From assembly GCA_963845425.1 (NCBI GenBank), contig CAWJSC010000005.1:620001-684000 (forward strand): a DNA stretch of 64,000 nt. Reading direction: 5' to 3'. This stretch comes from DATDAH01 sp963845425. Lineage in GTDB: Bacteria > Actinomycetota > Acidimicrobiia > Acidimicrobiales > DATDAH01. The position numbers and the translations under genes were made by a program. Positions 24,171 through 32,915 of this stretch are shown here, one piece after another; position 1 is the stretch's first letter, and each line of letters starts with the position of its first letter. The notes under the pieces are model-generated. The model saw only the letters and a list, made by a program, of their open reading frames with translations. It made no database searches and was not told where the DNA came from.

Positions 24171-25010
24171 ATGGCCGAACAGCCGGTGGTGACCGTGCTC
24201 ATGACCACCCACGCGGCGAACCCGGCCCTGCTGCGTGCGTCGCTGAGCAGCATCCTCCGCCAGTCCTTCCCGGACTTCGAGCTGCTCGTGGTCCTCAGCG
24301 GCGACATGGGCGCAGACCAGGGGACCGAGATCGCGCGGGCGGCCCAGGACGAGCGCGTGCGGGTCATCCGGCCCGGTCGGGTCGGCCGGGGTCGGGCCCT
24401 CAACATCGGCCTCGACGCCGCCGCCGGTGGGTTCGTGGCGATCCAGGACTCCGACGACGAGTCCCACGCCCTGCGCCTCGAGCACCAGCTGGCCACCCTG
24501 AAGGCGCGCCCCGACATCGACCTCCTCGGCACCGAGGCGCGCCACACGTCCGACCTCGACGACCACGCCGATTGGCCCCTGGGTCTGCCACCGGAACGGG
24601 TGGACCTCGTGGGTCGCGAGCTGCTCGGGCGCAACGTCCTGGTCCACACGTCGATCATGGGTCGCATCGACACCTTCCGGGCCATCGGTGGGTATGACGA
24701 CACCCGGAAGCGGTTCTTCGACTACGACCTGTACCTGCGAGCGCGGAGCCACGGCGCCCGCCTGGCGCGGTTGCCCGAGCCGTTGGTCCTCCAGCGGGTG
24801 CACGGGGACCAGTACTTTGCCTCCGAGCGGGCGGTCATGGAGCGCTTGCGCGACGCCTACCAGCTCCAGTTCGCTCACGCCCGGGTAGAGCCCGTCCCGG
24901 CACGCTGGTGGTGCATGGCGACCATCTGCGTGCGGGTGCCGCTGCGGATCGCACGGGCTCGGTGGCGGCGGCGACGGCTCGACGAGGTTCGGCGCACGCT
25001 GCCGGACTGA
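24171..25010 (+). CDS. GT2 family glycosyltransferase
   Basis: ATG 24171 follows GGAGGTGGGGGGG, a strong SD. The 279-residue protein shows VVTVLMTTHAANPALLRASL, LLVVLSGDMGAD, QDSDDESHALRLEHQL (the DXD-type site at about 90) and HTSIMGRIDTFRAIGGYDD, typical of inverting GT2 enzymes such as those of capsule clusters. It is the last plus-strand gene before a strand switch. Confidence 0.9.
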   Translation: MAEQPVVTVLMTTHAANPALLRASLSSILRQSFPDFELLVVLSGDMGADQGTEIARAAQDERVRVIRPGRVGRGRALNIGLDAAAGGFVAIQDSDDESHALRLEHQLATLKARPDIDLLGTEARHTSDLDDHADWPLGLPPERVDLVGRELLGRNVLVHTSIMGRIDTFRAIGGYDDTRKRFFDYDLYLRARSHGARLARLPEPLVLQRVHGDQYFASERAVMERLRDAYQLQFAHARVEPVPARWWCMATICVRVPLRIARARWRRRRLDEVRRTLPD

Positions 25011-25017
25011 CGCCGAC

Positions 25018-25941
25018 TCACTCCGGTGGTCGGTAGCCCCAGTGGCCGGAGAAGTCCTTGCGGGTGTAGGCGATGCTGGCCGGGCTCTGCAGCGGATAGG
25101 CCGGGTTGCCGCCGATGTTCACGAACGGGCCCACCCAGTACTGGCCCATGGCCAACCCGGTGCCGGTCCCGATCAGGCCTGGCGGATCACGATCCAGCTC
25201 CCGGCGCCAGAACTCCTCTGAGAAGAACACCGCGCACAGGTCCAGGATCGGAAAGTCGTCGGTGAACACGTACCCCTCGTCGGTGAGGTGCGGCCACAGG
25301 TTCACCAGGCACTGGTGGATGCTCATCTGCAGATCGACGTCCAGGAAGCACAACACGATCGGCTCCGTGTGCGCCGGCAACGTGTCCGAATACCAGCCCT
25401 TGCGGAACTCGCACACCTCGATCGCCCCGTACCGGGCCACGTTCGCCCGCACCTCCTCCAGTGCCCCGGCGAACAGGCCCGGGGTGTACGGCGAGGCGAT
25501 CTTGTCGTTGGCGTCGCCTTCCGGCAGGCCCTCGAAGGAGTCGTACACGATCAGCTCCCGGCCCACCGCCTCGCAGATCAGCGACAGGTTGACCGTCGAC
25601 CCGCCCAGGTAGCAGCCGCACTCCACCACCACCCCCTCCACCCCCGGTGGTACCTCCAGCAACTTGGCCAACATCGCCAGGTGGGCCCGGTACGACGTGC
25701 CCGTCGGCACCCGGATCGTGTTCCGGTACATCCGCCACGCCAACCGGCACACGCGCCGCCACCCCATCCCGTACGCGGACTGGACCCGACGGTTCAGGAA
25801 CAGGAACGACACCGTCACCGGAAGCATCCACACCGGATACCCCACTCGGACCAGGCGCACGACTCGCTCGCGCAGCGGCCCCTCGCGCCCGAGCACGACG
25901 TCTCGGAGCGAACGGGTCACCGACGGGGGGGAGAGTCTCAC
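25018..25941 (-). CDS. TylF/MycF-family O-methyltransferase
   Basis: GTG 25941 is taken as start; no SD is visible. The 307-residue protein has VVECGCYLGGSTVNLSLICEA as SAM motif I region, YDSFEGLPEGDANDK, the family hallmark, and FLDVDLQMSIHQC plus YVFTDDFPI with acidic residues that bind Mg2+ in MycF-type enzymes. This family methylates sugar hydroxyls on macrolides or glycans. It has a slightly hydrophobic N-terminus (VWMLPVTVSFLFLNRRV) that may associate with the membrane. It probably O-methylates a sugar of this glycan. Confidence 0.87.
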   Translation of the reverse strand: MRLSPPSVTRSLRDVVLGREGPLRERVVRLVRVGYPVWMLPVTVSFLFLNRRVQSAYGMGWRRVCRLAWRMYRNTIRVPTGTSYRAHLAMLAKLLEVPPGVEGVVVECGCYLGGSTVNLSLICEAVGRELIVYDSFEGLPEGDANDKIASPYTPGLFAGALEEVRANVARYGAIEVCEFRKGWYSDTLPAHTEPIVLCFLDVDLQMSIHQCLVNLWPHLTDEGYVFTDDFPILDLCAVFFSEEFWRRELDRDPPGLIGTGTGLAMGQYWVGPFVNIGGNPAYPLQSPASIAYTRKDFSGHWGYRPPE

Positions 25942-26032
25942 CCGCTGAGTATGGCCCGCACCTCGAGGGCGATGCGCTCACCGAGCCGACGAGAAACCGA
26001 CGGGGTCGTAATGGTGTCGGCCGACGGCGGGA

Positions 26033-27982
26033 TCACTGGCCGCTACCCCGGCCCGGCCCGGCGCGGCGGCGTAGCAACTGATCCCGAGCCCCTCGCGCCA
26101 TCCGGGCAGCCGGCCCCGGGAGGTCGGCGCCGTGTCGCTGCCACCATCGTCGCGCCCGGTCCACGACTGCGGCGCCGACCCGCCGCGCCGAGGGGATCCG
26201 GCGCCGAGCCTGGTCGCGGGCCGTGAAGAAGCGGTCCATCCAGCCGGCCACCGCGCGGGCCGTTGCCCGGTTGCGGTCGAAGCGGGCGGGCGCGCAGGAA
26301 TCCAGCCGGGTCGTGGCCGGGTCGTCGCCCTGCCAGCGGTCGAGGAAGAGGCGCCGGTTACGGGCCCAGAGGTCCTGCCAGTCACCCAGCCGGGACGCCG
26401 ACGCCTTGCCGACGTGATCGACCAGCACCCGCTCGTCGAGGACGACGTCGAGGTCGTTCACCCACACCTTGAACGCGAGATCGACGTCCTCACCACTGGC
26501 CACCAGGTACTGCTCGCCCCAACCGCCGAGGGCACCGATCACGTCGCGCCGCATCAGGTAGACCACCGCGGAGGGCGGCGGCGAGAAGGGCGGCAACGTC
26601 GTCACGGCCTCGCCGGGCCGCGCGCGCACCGACACCGGGTTCCCGGCCGCGGTGACGGCGGGAACGACGATCCCCGCCTCCGGGCGCGCTTCGGCCGTCG
26701 CCACCAGCGTGGACGCCCACGCCGGCGGAAGCACGATGTCGTTGTTGCAGAAGGCCACGTACGTGCCCCGGGCGGCCGCCAGTCCCTGGTTCATCCCCCG
26801 GCTGAACCCCAGGTTCTCCTGGTTCAGCACGGCTCGGTCCGCGGCCGCCCGCGCGTAGTCGGCGGCATCCGCCGCCGAGCCGTTGTCCACCACGATCAAC
26901 TCGTAGTCGACGTCGGTGTGCTGGCGCACGCTCTCCACGCACCCCTGCGTGTAGGCCAGGTTGTCCCAGGCCAGCACCACGACCGAGAGCGTGGGTGACT
27001 CGGGCCGGGCGGGGCGGGGTGGCGGCGCCGCCGTGGCCGTGCCGGCGGCCACGCCGTCGAGGATCTCCTCCAAGTGGTCGGTGCGGTCCTCCCAGTCGAA
27101 GTCGCGGCGCACCACCTCCAGCCCGTTGGCCACCAGGCGCTCGGCCAGGGCCGGGTCCTCACGAAGCCTCGCCATCGCCTCGGCCATCGCGACAACGTCG
27201 CGCGGTGGCACCAGCAGCGCGGTCTGCCCGTCGACGGCGTACTCGCGGCAGCCGCCGTTGTCGGTCGTGACCAGGGGGACCCCGCAGGCCAGCGCCTCGA
27301 GGCCCGGTTGGCCGAAACCCTCGAACCAGCTCCCCACCACGAACTGGCGGGCGGTGCTGTACTCCCGACCCAGGGCCGGTTGGTCGAGCCCTCGACCGGC
27401 ATAGGTGACCAGATGCAGGCCGAGGTGGTCCGCCGCGGCCCGGATCGTGTCCGTGCCCTTCCACCAGCGCTCGTCGCCGGCGCAGAGCACCTCGTGGCGC
27501 TTGGCGCCGCCGTGGGGACAGAACACGCTCCGATCGATGCCCGAGATCACCACCTCGGGCCGGTGCCCGATCTCGGCGGCGATCTGGTCGGCGGTCCAGG
27601 CGCTGTTGGCCAGCTGCAGGTCGACCTCGGCCCGGAGCGCCTCCCAGCTCGAGCGCTTCTGGTAGAGGCCGCTGTGGTGGAGGGCGTAGAACACCCGGCG
27701 CCGGGCACGGCCGAACCGGTCGAGCAGGAACCACTGGGGCTCGTCGTTGAACAGGAGCACGTCCAGGTCGTCGTCGTAGCCGTCCCGGAGGTGGCGGACC
27801 TGCGCCCGGCACGACATCCACGCGCAACGGCGGGGCTCGGTGGCCGGTACGTAGAGCGTCACCCGGTGTCCCCGGTCGACCAACCGGTTGGCGAACTCGA
27901 CCATCCGCCGGATCCCGCCGTACGCGCCGAGGTGGGGCTCCAGGATGCCGAGCCGCAGCCCCCGACCCGACGCCGCGCTCAC
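26033..27982 (-). CDS. GT4-GT2 fusion glycosyltransferase
   Basis: The 649-residue protein has a GT4 module first (LGILEPHLGAYGGIRRMVEFA, WFEGFGQPGLEALACGVPL with E-x7-E, about 1-325), then a GT2 module from about 332 (LSVVVLAWDNLAYTQGCVESV, VDNGSAADAAD, AFCNNDIVLPPAWA, ASGEDVDLAFKVW). This is the reverse domain order of the fusion at 4380-6719. The C-terminal 110 residues are basic and helical. It starts 11 bp after the PhyH-like gene on the same strand. Confidence 0.9.
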   Translation of the reverse strand: MSAASGRGLRLGILEPHLGAYGGIRRMVEFANRLVDRGHRVTLYVPATEPRRCAWMSCRAQVRHLRDGYDDDLDVLLFNDEPQWFLLDRFGRARRRVFYALHHSGLYQKRSSWEALRAEVDLQLANSAWTADQIAAEIGHRPEVVISGIDRSVFCPHGGAKRHEVLCAGDERWWKGTDTIRAAADHLGLHLVTYAGRGLDQPALGREYSTARQFVVGSWFEGFGQPGLEALACGVPLVTTDNGGCREYAVDGQTALLVPPRDVVAMAEAMARLREDPALAERLVANGLEVVRRDFDWEDRTDHLEEILDGVAAGTATAAPPPRPARPESPTLSVVVLAWDNLAYTQGCVESVRQHTDVDYELIVVDNGSAADAADYARAAADRAVLNQENLGFSRGMNQGLAAARGTYVAFCNNDIVLPPAWASTLVATAEARPEAGIVVPAVTAAGNPVSVRARPGEAVTTLPPFSPPPSAVVYLMRRDVIGALGGWGEQYLVASGEDVDLAFKVWVNDLDVVLDERVLVDHVGKASASRLGDWQDLWARNRRLFLDRWQGDDPATTRLDSCAPARFDRNRATARAVAGWMDRFFTARDQARRRIPSARRVGAAVVDRARRWWQRHGADLPGPAARMARGARDQLLRRRAGPGRGSGQ

Positions 27983-27993
27983 CCGGCGACGGC

Positions 27994-29073
27994 TCAGGCC
28001 GGGCCTTCTTCGACCACCGACCGGCGCCGACGGAGGCGGTCGCGCACACGCTCGCCCAGACGCGATCCCGGGCCCTGTCCGGGGACGGGGAGTCGGGCCA
28101 TCCGGCGCTCGTGACGAGCGTTTCGTTTGGCCTCGAACCTGACCGCCTCGCCCCAGTCCTCGGCCGTCATCTCCTCCTTGTGGGGCGGACCGAGGTCTTC
28201 GAACGGGACGACCTCGTAGTCGAGGTCACGCCAGTAGTACTGGAGGCGGTCCGACGACCACCCCTCGTAGATCTCCGCCCAGCTCAGCCGCTGGAAGTGC
28301 GGCTCCAGCACCCCAGGCGTGAGCGCCTCGCCCGGTCGCTGGTACCGGAAGTCCACGGACAGTCGCAGGTGGAACTCGCTGGCGTTGTGCAGGGAGGCGT
28401 GCACGGTCATCGCGGGGAACAGCAGCACGTCGCCTGCCTCGAAGTCCGTCGTCACCCATCGCAACGCCTCGAGCATCTCGTCGCTGACCACCGCCCTGCG
28501 CATACCGGGGCCCATGTGCCAGGCCAGCGGCAGCATGCCGCACCGGTGCGAGCCCCGGAGCACGGCCAGCCCGCCAAGGTCACGCGGGCAGTCTCCCAGT
28601 GGTGTCCAGGTCGCGGTCAGGTCCGGCGTCCCCTGGTTGTTGGGGTAGTCCTGGTGGGGCGGCGTGGACACCTCGTCGCTGAGGGGGAACCCGATCCGGG
28701 CGATCTTGAGCGGGTGGGGGAACGCACCCTCGCCGAGGACCTGGGCGACGAGGTCGAGGAGCCGTTCGTCGTGGGCCAGGGTGTGGAAGGCCTCGAGGCG
28801 CTGGATGTCGTCGTAGACGGCGAAGAAATCCTCCTCGCCCTCCCAGGTGAGGCGACGGATGGCAACGGCGAGCGAAGGGTCATCCGACCGCACCCAGCCG
28901 TGGTCGGCCAGGACGTCGGTCACCTGCCGTCGCAGGTCCAGCACCCGATCCCGATCCAGGAGGCCACGGAACAGCAGGTAGCTGTCCTCGTCGAGGCGCG
29001 CCCGCAGCGCGGCAGGGTCACCGAGGAGGTCGTCGGAGGCCCGCATCGGCAGGAAGGCCCAGAGGTTGTTCAT
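27994..29073 (-). CDS. PhyH-family Fe(II)/2-oxoglutarate dioxygenase
   Basis: The 359-residue protein carries the facial triad of the phytanoyl-CoA dioxygenase family: HQD in STPPHQDYPNNQG (about 138-140) and the distal His in AMTVHASLHN (about 222), then the 2-oxoglutarate Arg in HLRLSVDFRY. The C-terminal tail is basic (RRMARLPVPGQG, RDRLRRRRS). It could hydroxylate, epoxidise or epimerise a sugar or other cluster product. It is divergent from another PhyH-like gene at 29118 and upstream of the GT4-GT2 fusion. Confidence 0.87.
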   Translation of the reverse strand: MNNLWAFLPMRASDDLLGDPAALRARLDEDSYLLFRGLLDRDRVLDLRRQVTDVLADHGWVRSDDPSLAVAIRRLTWEGEEDFFAVYDDIQRLEAFHTLAHDERLLDLVAQVLGEGAFPHPLKIARIGFPLSDEVSTPPHQDYPNNQGTPDLTATWTPLGDCPRDLGGLAVLRGSHRCGMLPLAWHMGPGMRRAVVSDEMLEALRWVTTDFEAGDVLLFPAMTVHASLHNASEFHLRLSVDFRYQRPGEALTPGVLEPHFQRLSWAEIYEGWSSDRLQYYWRDLDYEVVPFEDLGPPHKEEMTAEDWGEAVRFEAKRNARHERRMARLPVPGQGPGSRLGERVRDRLRRRRSVVEEGPA

Positions 29074-29104
29074 GGTCGTGTCGCCGTTCGCAGACGCAAG
29101 AGCC

Positions 29105-29110
29105 TACTCT
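29105..29110 (+). promoter_or_regulatory. Leaderless -10 box (TACTCT)
   Basis: TANNNT hexamer 7 nt upstream of GTG 29118. Confidence 0.5.
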
Positions 29111-29117
29111 CGTCGCC

Positions 29118-30131
29118 GTGGAGGCCACTTCAGCCCGCTCGCAGGACGCGGCGGTCCTGCGCCGGGAGATCGAGGAGCTGACCCGGGTCGTTCGCTCCCG
29201 GCGCGACCCGGACGCGGAGATGCAAATCGTCCGCCTCCGTCACGCCCTGGGCATCGCCGAGTGCGCCGACGACCCGTCAGACCCGTCCCCGTGGCCCCCC
29301 TCGCGGCCGGATCGCTTCGCCGGAGCCGATGGGCTGCCGACGATCCCGGCCACGGACCTGTCCGCCGAGGCCATCTCGAGCGCCGTGCTCCACCACGGCG
29401 CCCTCCTCGTCCGGGGGCTCCTGACCGCCGCCGAGGTCGGCCGCCTCGTCGAGGACACCGATCGGGCGATCGCGGCGTTCGACGCCGCCGAGGCCGGGGC
29501 CCCGGTCCGCGACACCGCACCGTGGTACGTCCCCTTTGAACCACAGGACGGTTACCCGATCGGCTTGGGCCGACACTTCGTCCGCCAGACCCAGAGCGTG
29601 TGGGCCGTGGACTCGCCCCGGGCGACCTTCGACCTGCTCGAGGTGTTCGAGCGCACCGGTCTCGTCGAGGCGATCGCCGCGCACCTCGGCCAGCGCCCGC
29701 TGCTGTCGGTCAAGAAGTGGACGCTGCGGCGGGTGCCCGTCGACACCCACACCGACTGGCACCAGGACGGCGCCTTCCTCGGCGACGATGTCCGCACCGT
29801 CAACGTCTGGATCACGCTGTCGCCCTGTGGGCTCGACGCGCCAGGGCTCGACGTCGTTCCGCGGCGGATCGACCACCTGCTCGAGACCGGCACCCACGGT
29901 GCCTGCTTCGACTGGTCTGTGGGTCACGACCTGGCCGAGGCGGAGGCGGCAGCCCGTGACACCACCATCGTGCGCCCGACCTTCGAGCCGGGTGACGCCC
30001 TGCTCTTCGATCAGCTCTTCCTCCACCGCACCGCCGTGAGCCCCGAGATGACCCGGGTCCGGTACGCGGTCGAGTCGTGGTTCTTCGCCCCCACCGGCTA
30101 CCCACACGCGCAGATCCCCGTGGCGCTGTGA
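29118..30131 (+). CDS. PhyH-family Fe(II)/2-oxoglutarate dioxygenase
   Basis: GTG 29118 is favoured by the -10 box 7 nt upstream. The 337-residue protein has a helical N-terminus (about 1-50: RREIEELTRVVRSR) followed by the dioxygenase fold with WHQDG (about 214-218), the distal His in DQLFLHRTAV (about 299) and the Arg in VRYAVESWFF. KKWTLRRVPVDTHTDWHQ precedes the metal site. The substrate is unknown; the setting suggests glycan tailoring. It differs clearly from the minus-strand neighbour, so the pair is not a simple duplication. Confidence 0.87.
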   Translation: MEATSARSQDAAVLRREIEELTRVVRSRRDPDAEMQIVRLRHALGIAECADDPSDPSPWPPSRPDRFAGADGLPTIPATDLSAEAISSAVLHHGALLVRGLLTAAEVGRLVEDTDRAIAAFDAAEAGAPVRDTAPWYVPFEPQDGYPIGLGRHFVRQTQSVWAVDSPRATFDLLEVFERTGLVEAIAAHLGQRPLLSVKKWTLRRVPVDTHTDWHQDGAFLGDDVRTVNVWITLSPCGLDAPGLDVVPRRIDHLLETGTHGACFDWSVGHDLAEAEAAARDTTIVRPTFEPGDALLFDQLFLHRTAVSPEMTRVRYAVESWFFAPTGYPHAQIPVAL

Positions 30132-30181
30132 GCGTCGCCCTCCCGGTTCCTGACCCGCTCTCCGCCGTCTGACTGACGGCC

Positions 30182-30937
30182 ATGTTCCGCCGGTCCCACG
30201 ACGAGGATGCTCGCTACTTCTTCATCCACGTCCAGAAGACCGCCGGGACCTCGCTCTACTTCCAGCTGCGCAAGGCGCTGGGGTCTCCGGCCGTCTACCC
30301 CGACCGCGGCCGGGGGGACTACGACGACGTCAGCGACGAGGCCCAGCCGATCCTCTCGGTCGACCACCTGGAACGCCGGTGGGCCGCCCGGCGACAGGAG
30401 ATCCGGGTGGTCACCGGGCACTTCCCGATGTGCACGACCGACCTGCTCGACGCCGACTTCCGCAGCTTCACGTTGCTCCGCGACCCGGTCGAGCGGACCC
30501 TCTCGTACCTGCGACACCACCTCGAGCTCTACCCGGGTGACGGGAGTGCGTCGATCGAGGACGTCTACGACGACGACTTCCGGTTCCGGGGCCTCATCCA
30601 CAACCACATGGTGAAGATGTTCTCGCTCACCGCGGACGAGATGGACGCCGGCGCTCTCACCCGGGTCGATTTCGGCCCCCAGCATCTCCAGCGGGCCAAG
30701 GAGAACCTGGCCCGGGTCGACGTCGTGGGCTTCCAGGAGCGCTACGCCGGGTTCTGTGAGCAGCTCAACGCTCGATTCCGGTGGAAGCTCTCGGATCCCC
30801 GGCACATCAACCGCACGACGCCGGTGCCGGTCGATCCCGGGCTCCGGGAGCGAATCGCCGCGGACAACGCCTTCGACGTCGAGCTGTACGCCTACGCCCG
30901 CGAGCTCAGCCGGGAGCGGACACAGCCAGTGCGGTGA
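30182..30937 (+). CDS. Sulfotransferase family 2-type protein
   Basis: The 251-residue protein starts with YFFIHVQKTAGTSLYFQL (P-loop, about 12-29), then VVTGHFPM and FTLLRDPVERTLSYLRHH as the 3'-phosphate-binding part. This is the carbohydrate-sulfotransferase-like (Sulfotransfer_2) pattern. INRTTPVPVDPGLRERI near the end matches the family. It should transfer sulfate from PAPS to a sugar. It is the third separate sulfotransferase gene of the locus. Confidence 0.87.
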   Translation: MFRRSHDEDARYFFIHVQKTAGTSLYFQLRKALGSPAVYPDRGRGDYDDVSDEAQPILSVDHLERRWAARRQEIRVVTGHFPMCTTDLLDADFRSFTLLRDPVERTLSYLRHHLELYPGDGSASIEDVYDDDFRFRGLIHNHMVKMFSLTADEMDAGALTRVDFGPQHLQRAKENLARVDVVGFQERYAGFCEQLNARFRWKLSDPRHINRTTPVPVDPGLRERIAADNAFDVELYAYARELSRERTQPVR

Positions 30938-30949
30938 CCGACCGGACGA

Positions 30950-32020
30950 TCAGCGGCCGAAGACGGGGATGCGCCGTCGCCGCGGTGCCCGCGGGATGGC
31001 GAGGACGCTGCTGACGCCCGGCACCATCTGGTCGAGCACGTCGCCGATCTTCCGCGTGACGTCGACCATCTGCGCCGCCATCTCCGCGGGGTCGACGACG
31101 GAGTGCTCGCCCTCGTCGGGGCCGCGCAGCTCGTCGATGAGCTGGTTGAGTGGATCGAGGTTGCACGTGCGACAGACGGTGCTGCGGTTGGCGACGTGCT
31201 CGAGCTTCTGCCGGGTGACGTCCAGGAAGGAGACGTCGAACACGCTGCCCAGCGGCACCTCCTTCTTCCAGTCCGAGCAGCAGAGGTAGTAGTTGCCGTC
31301 GTAGCCCACGAACAGGTACGCGAACGGCGCACCACAGATCGCCTGACCACCTTGGCCGGCGAGCTCGCGCTGGGCCTGGTCGTACTGCGGCATGGTCTCG
31401 AACTGCATGTGGTCCACGAACAGTGACCCCCCGCGGTTCATGATGCCGTACTCCACGAAGTGGTCGACCCCCCGCGCCCGCCAGAACGCCTTCATCTCCT
31501 CCAGGTGGTCGGCGTCGCCCCGGTAGTCCACCAGCACGACGTCGACTTGACAGGCGTCCCCCGCCAGCTCCACGAAGCGCACGATGTTCTCATGGGTCCG
31601 CGGCCAGGGGAGCTTGTACACCTCCTCGTAGGCCTCGCCGATGTCGCCGACGTTGATCATGATCCGGTCCAGGCCGGCGTCGAGGACGGCCTTACCCCGC
31701 CGCTCGTCCAACAGCGCCCCGTTGGACGACAGCGTGCACCGGAAACCCGCCTCCTTCACGGCCCGAACCCAGGCGGGGGTGTGCTTGTTGATCAGCGGCT
31801 CGCCCAACCCGCAGAGGCTGACGTCCGTGCCGGTGTCGAGGAGCTCGGCGGCCACCACGCGGTACTCTTCGGCCCGCGACAGGGCCTGCTCGAAGACCTC
31901 CGGGGTCATCAGACCCTCGTGCGGCGTCTGGTCTCGCGGGCAGAAGTGGCAGTCCGCGTTGCAGCGGTTCGTCACCTCGATGTCGATGACGAACGGCACG
32001 CCGGCGGTGGACGTCGCCAT
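30950..32020 (-). CDS. Radical SAM protein with SPASM-like C-terminus
   Basis: ATG 32020 follows GAGGAG. The 356-residue protein has the radical SAM cluster motif CNADCHFC (Cys 20, 24, 27) preceded by EVTNR, then CGLGEPLINKH and LSSNGALLD. A SPASM-like cysteine set follows (ICGAPF, YYLCCSDWKK, CRTCNLDPLN) for one or more extra Fe-S clusters. The tail is basic. A paralogue lies at 40401-41432. Such proteins modify peptides or small molecules; here a sugar or lipid-linked intermediate is possible. No precursor peptide gene is visible nearby. Confidence 0.88.
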   Translation of the reverse strand: MATSTAGVPFVIDIEVTNRCNADCHFCPRDQTPHEGLMTPEVFEQALSRAEEYRVVAAELLDTGTDVSLCGLGEPLINKHTPAWVRAVKEAGFRCTLSSNGALLDERRGKAVLDAGLDRIMINVGDIGEAYEEVYKLPWPRTHENIVRFVELAGDACQVDVVLVDYRGDADHLEEMKAFWRARGVDHFVEYGIMNRGGSLFVDHMQFETMPQYDQAQRELAGQGGQAICGAPFAYLFVGYDGNYYLCCSDWKKEVPLGSVFDVSFLDVTRQKLEHVANRSTVCRTCNLDPLNQLIDELRGPDEGEHSVVDPAEMAAQMVDVTRKIGDVLDQMVPGVSSVLAIPRAPRRRRIPVFGR

Positions 32021-32077
32021 GGGCTCCTCCGACTCCTCGCGGACCCGCTGCGGTCGTTCCGCCCCGAGGCCGCCTTC

Positions 32078-32087
32078 ACCCTAGACT
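32078..32087. promoter_or_regulatory. Overlapping divergent -10 boxes
   Basis: ACCCTAGACT contains TAGACT on plus (32082-32087) and TAGGGT on minus (32083-32078) sharing two bases. They serve the PhyH-like gene at 32120 and the radical SAM gene starting at 32020, both of which have SD sites downstream. Confidence 0.5.
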
Positions 32088-32119
32088 CCCCGCCACCGTA
32101 CATCGATCGTGGAGGACTG

Positions 32120-32896
32120 GTGCTGCGCCGGACGCTCGGCAGGCTCATCAAGGTGAACGACGGTCGGGGCCGGCCGCCCAAGGGCGAGACCTCACCCGAG
32201 CCCCTCGCGAGGACCGGTGAGCGCGCGGGAACCCTCACGATCGAGCAGGTGAACTTCTTCGAGACCTTCGGCTTCCTCAAGCTGCCGGGCCTGTTCGCGG
32301 ACGACATCGAGGAGATCACTGCCGGCTTCGAGAAGATCTTCGCCAACCACGAGAACTGGGAGCTCACCGAGGACATCCACCTCAACCAGCCTCGGAGGAT
32401 CATCCTGGACATCCTCGAGCAGTCGGCAGACGCGCCGAAGCTGTACCGGGATCCCCGGGTGGTGGGGACCATCACCTCGCTCTTGGGCCCCGGCTACGAG
32501 GACGCCCCGAGCGACGGCAGTCTCTTCTCGTGCGACAGCTCGTGGCACTCGGACACCTACGGCGCGCCGATGACTCGGCAGACGGTGAAGATCTCCCTCT
32601 ACCTCGACCCCCTGACCGCCGAGACCGGTGCCATCCGCGTGATGCCGGGCACCAACTACTACCAGAGCGACTACGCCCTGACCCTGCGCCGAGACTTCAC
32701 CGATGTCGACGGCCCCCAGAGGGTCTTCGGGGTCGACCGGGAGGACATCCCCGCCTACGTCGTGGAGAGCGTGCCCGGCGACGCCATCGTGTGGGACTAC
32801 CGCACGATCCACGCCAGCTTCGGTGGGGGTCAGCGCCGCCGGCTGCTCTCGCTGAACTTCAAGGAGCGGGCGGCCGAGCCCGCCGCGGCCGTCTGA
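32120..32896 (+). CDS. PhyH-family Fe(II)/2-oxoglutarate dioxygenase
   Basis: GTG 32120 has GGAGG 4 nt upstream. The 258-residue protein has NFFETFGFLKLPGLFADDIEEI at the N-terminus of the fold, H-x-D in SSWHSDTYGAP (about 142-144), distal His in RTIHASFGGGQ (about 229) and a 2-oxoglutarate Arg in RRRLLSLNF. AETGAIRVMPGTNYY is typical. It is the shortest and most canonical of the three PhyH-type enzymes here and is divergent from the radical SAM gene. Confidence 0.9.
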   Translation: MLRRTLGRLIKVNDGRGRPPKGETSPEPLARTGERAGTLTIEQVNFFETFGFLKLPGLFADDIEEITAGFEKIFANHENWELTEDIHLNQPRRIILDILEQSADAPKLYRDPRVVGTITSLLGPGYEDAPSDGSLFSCDSSWHSDTYGAPMTRQTVKISLYLDPLTAETGAIRVMPGTNYYQSDYALTLRRDFTDVDGPQRVFGVDREDIPAYVVESVPGDAIVWDYRTIHASFGGGQRRRLLSLNFKERAAEPAAAV

Positions 32897-32915
32897 TCGA
32901 CGGCCCGCGAGGAGG

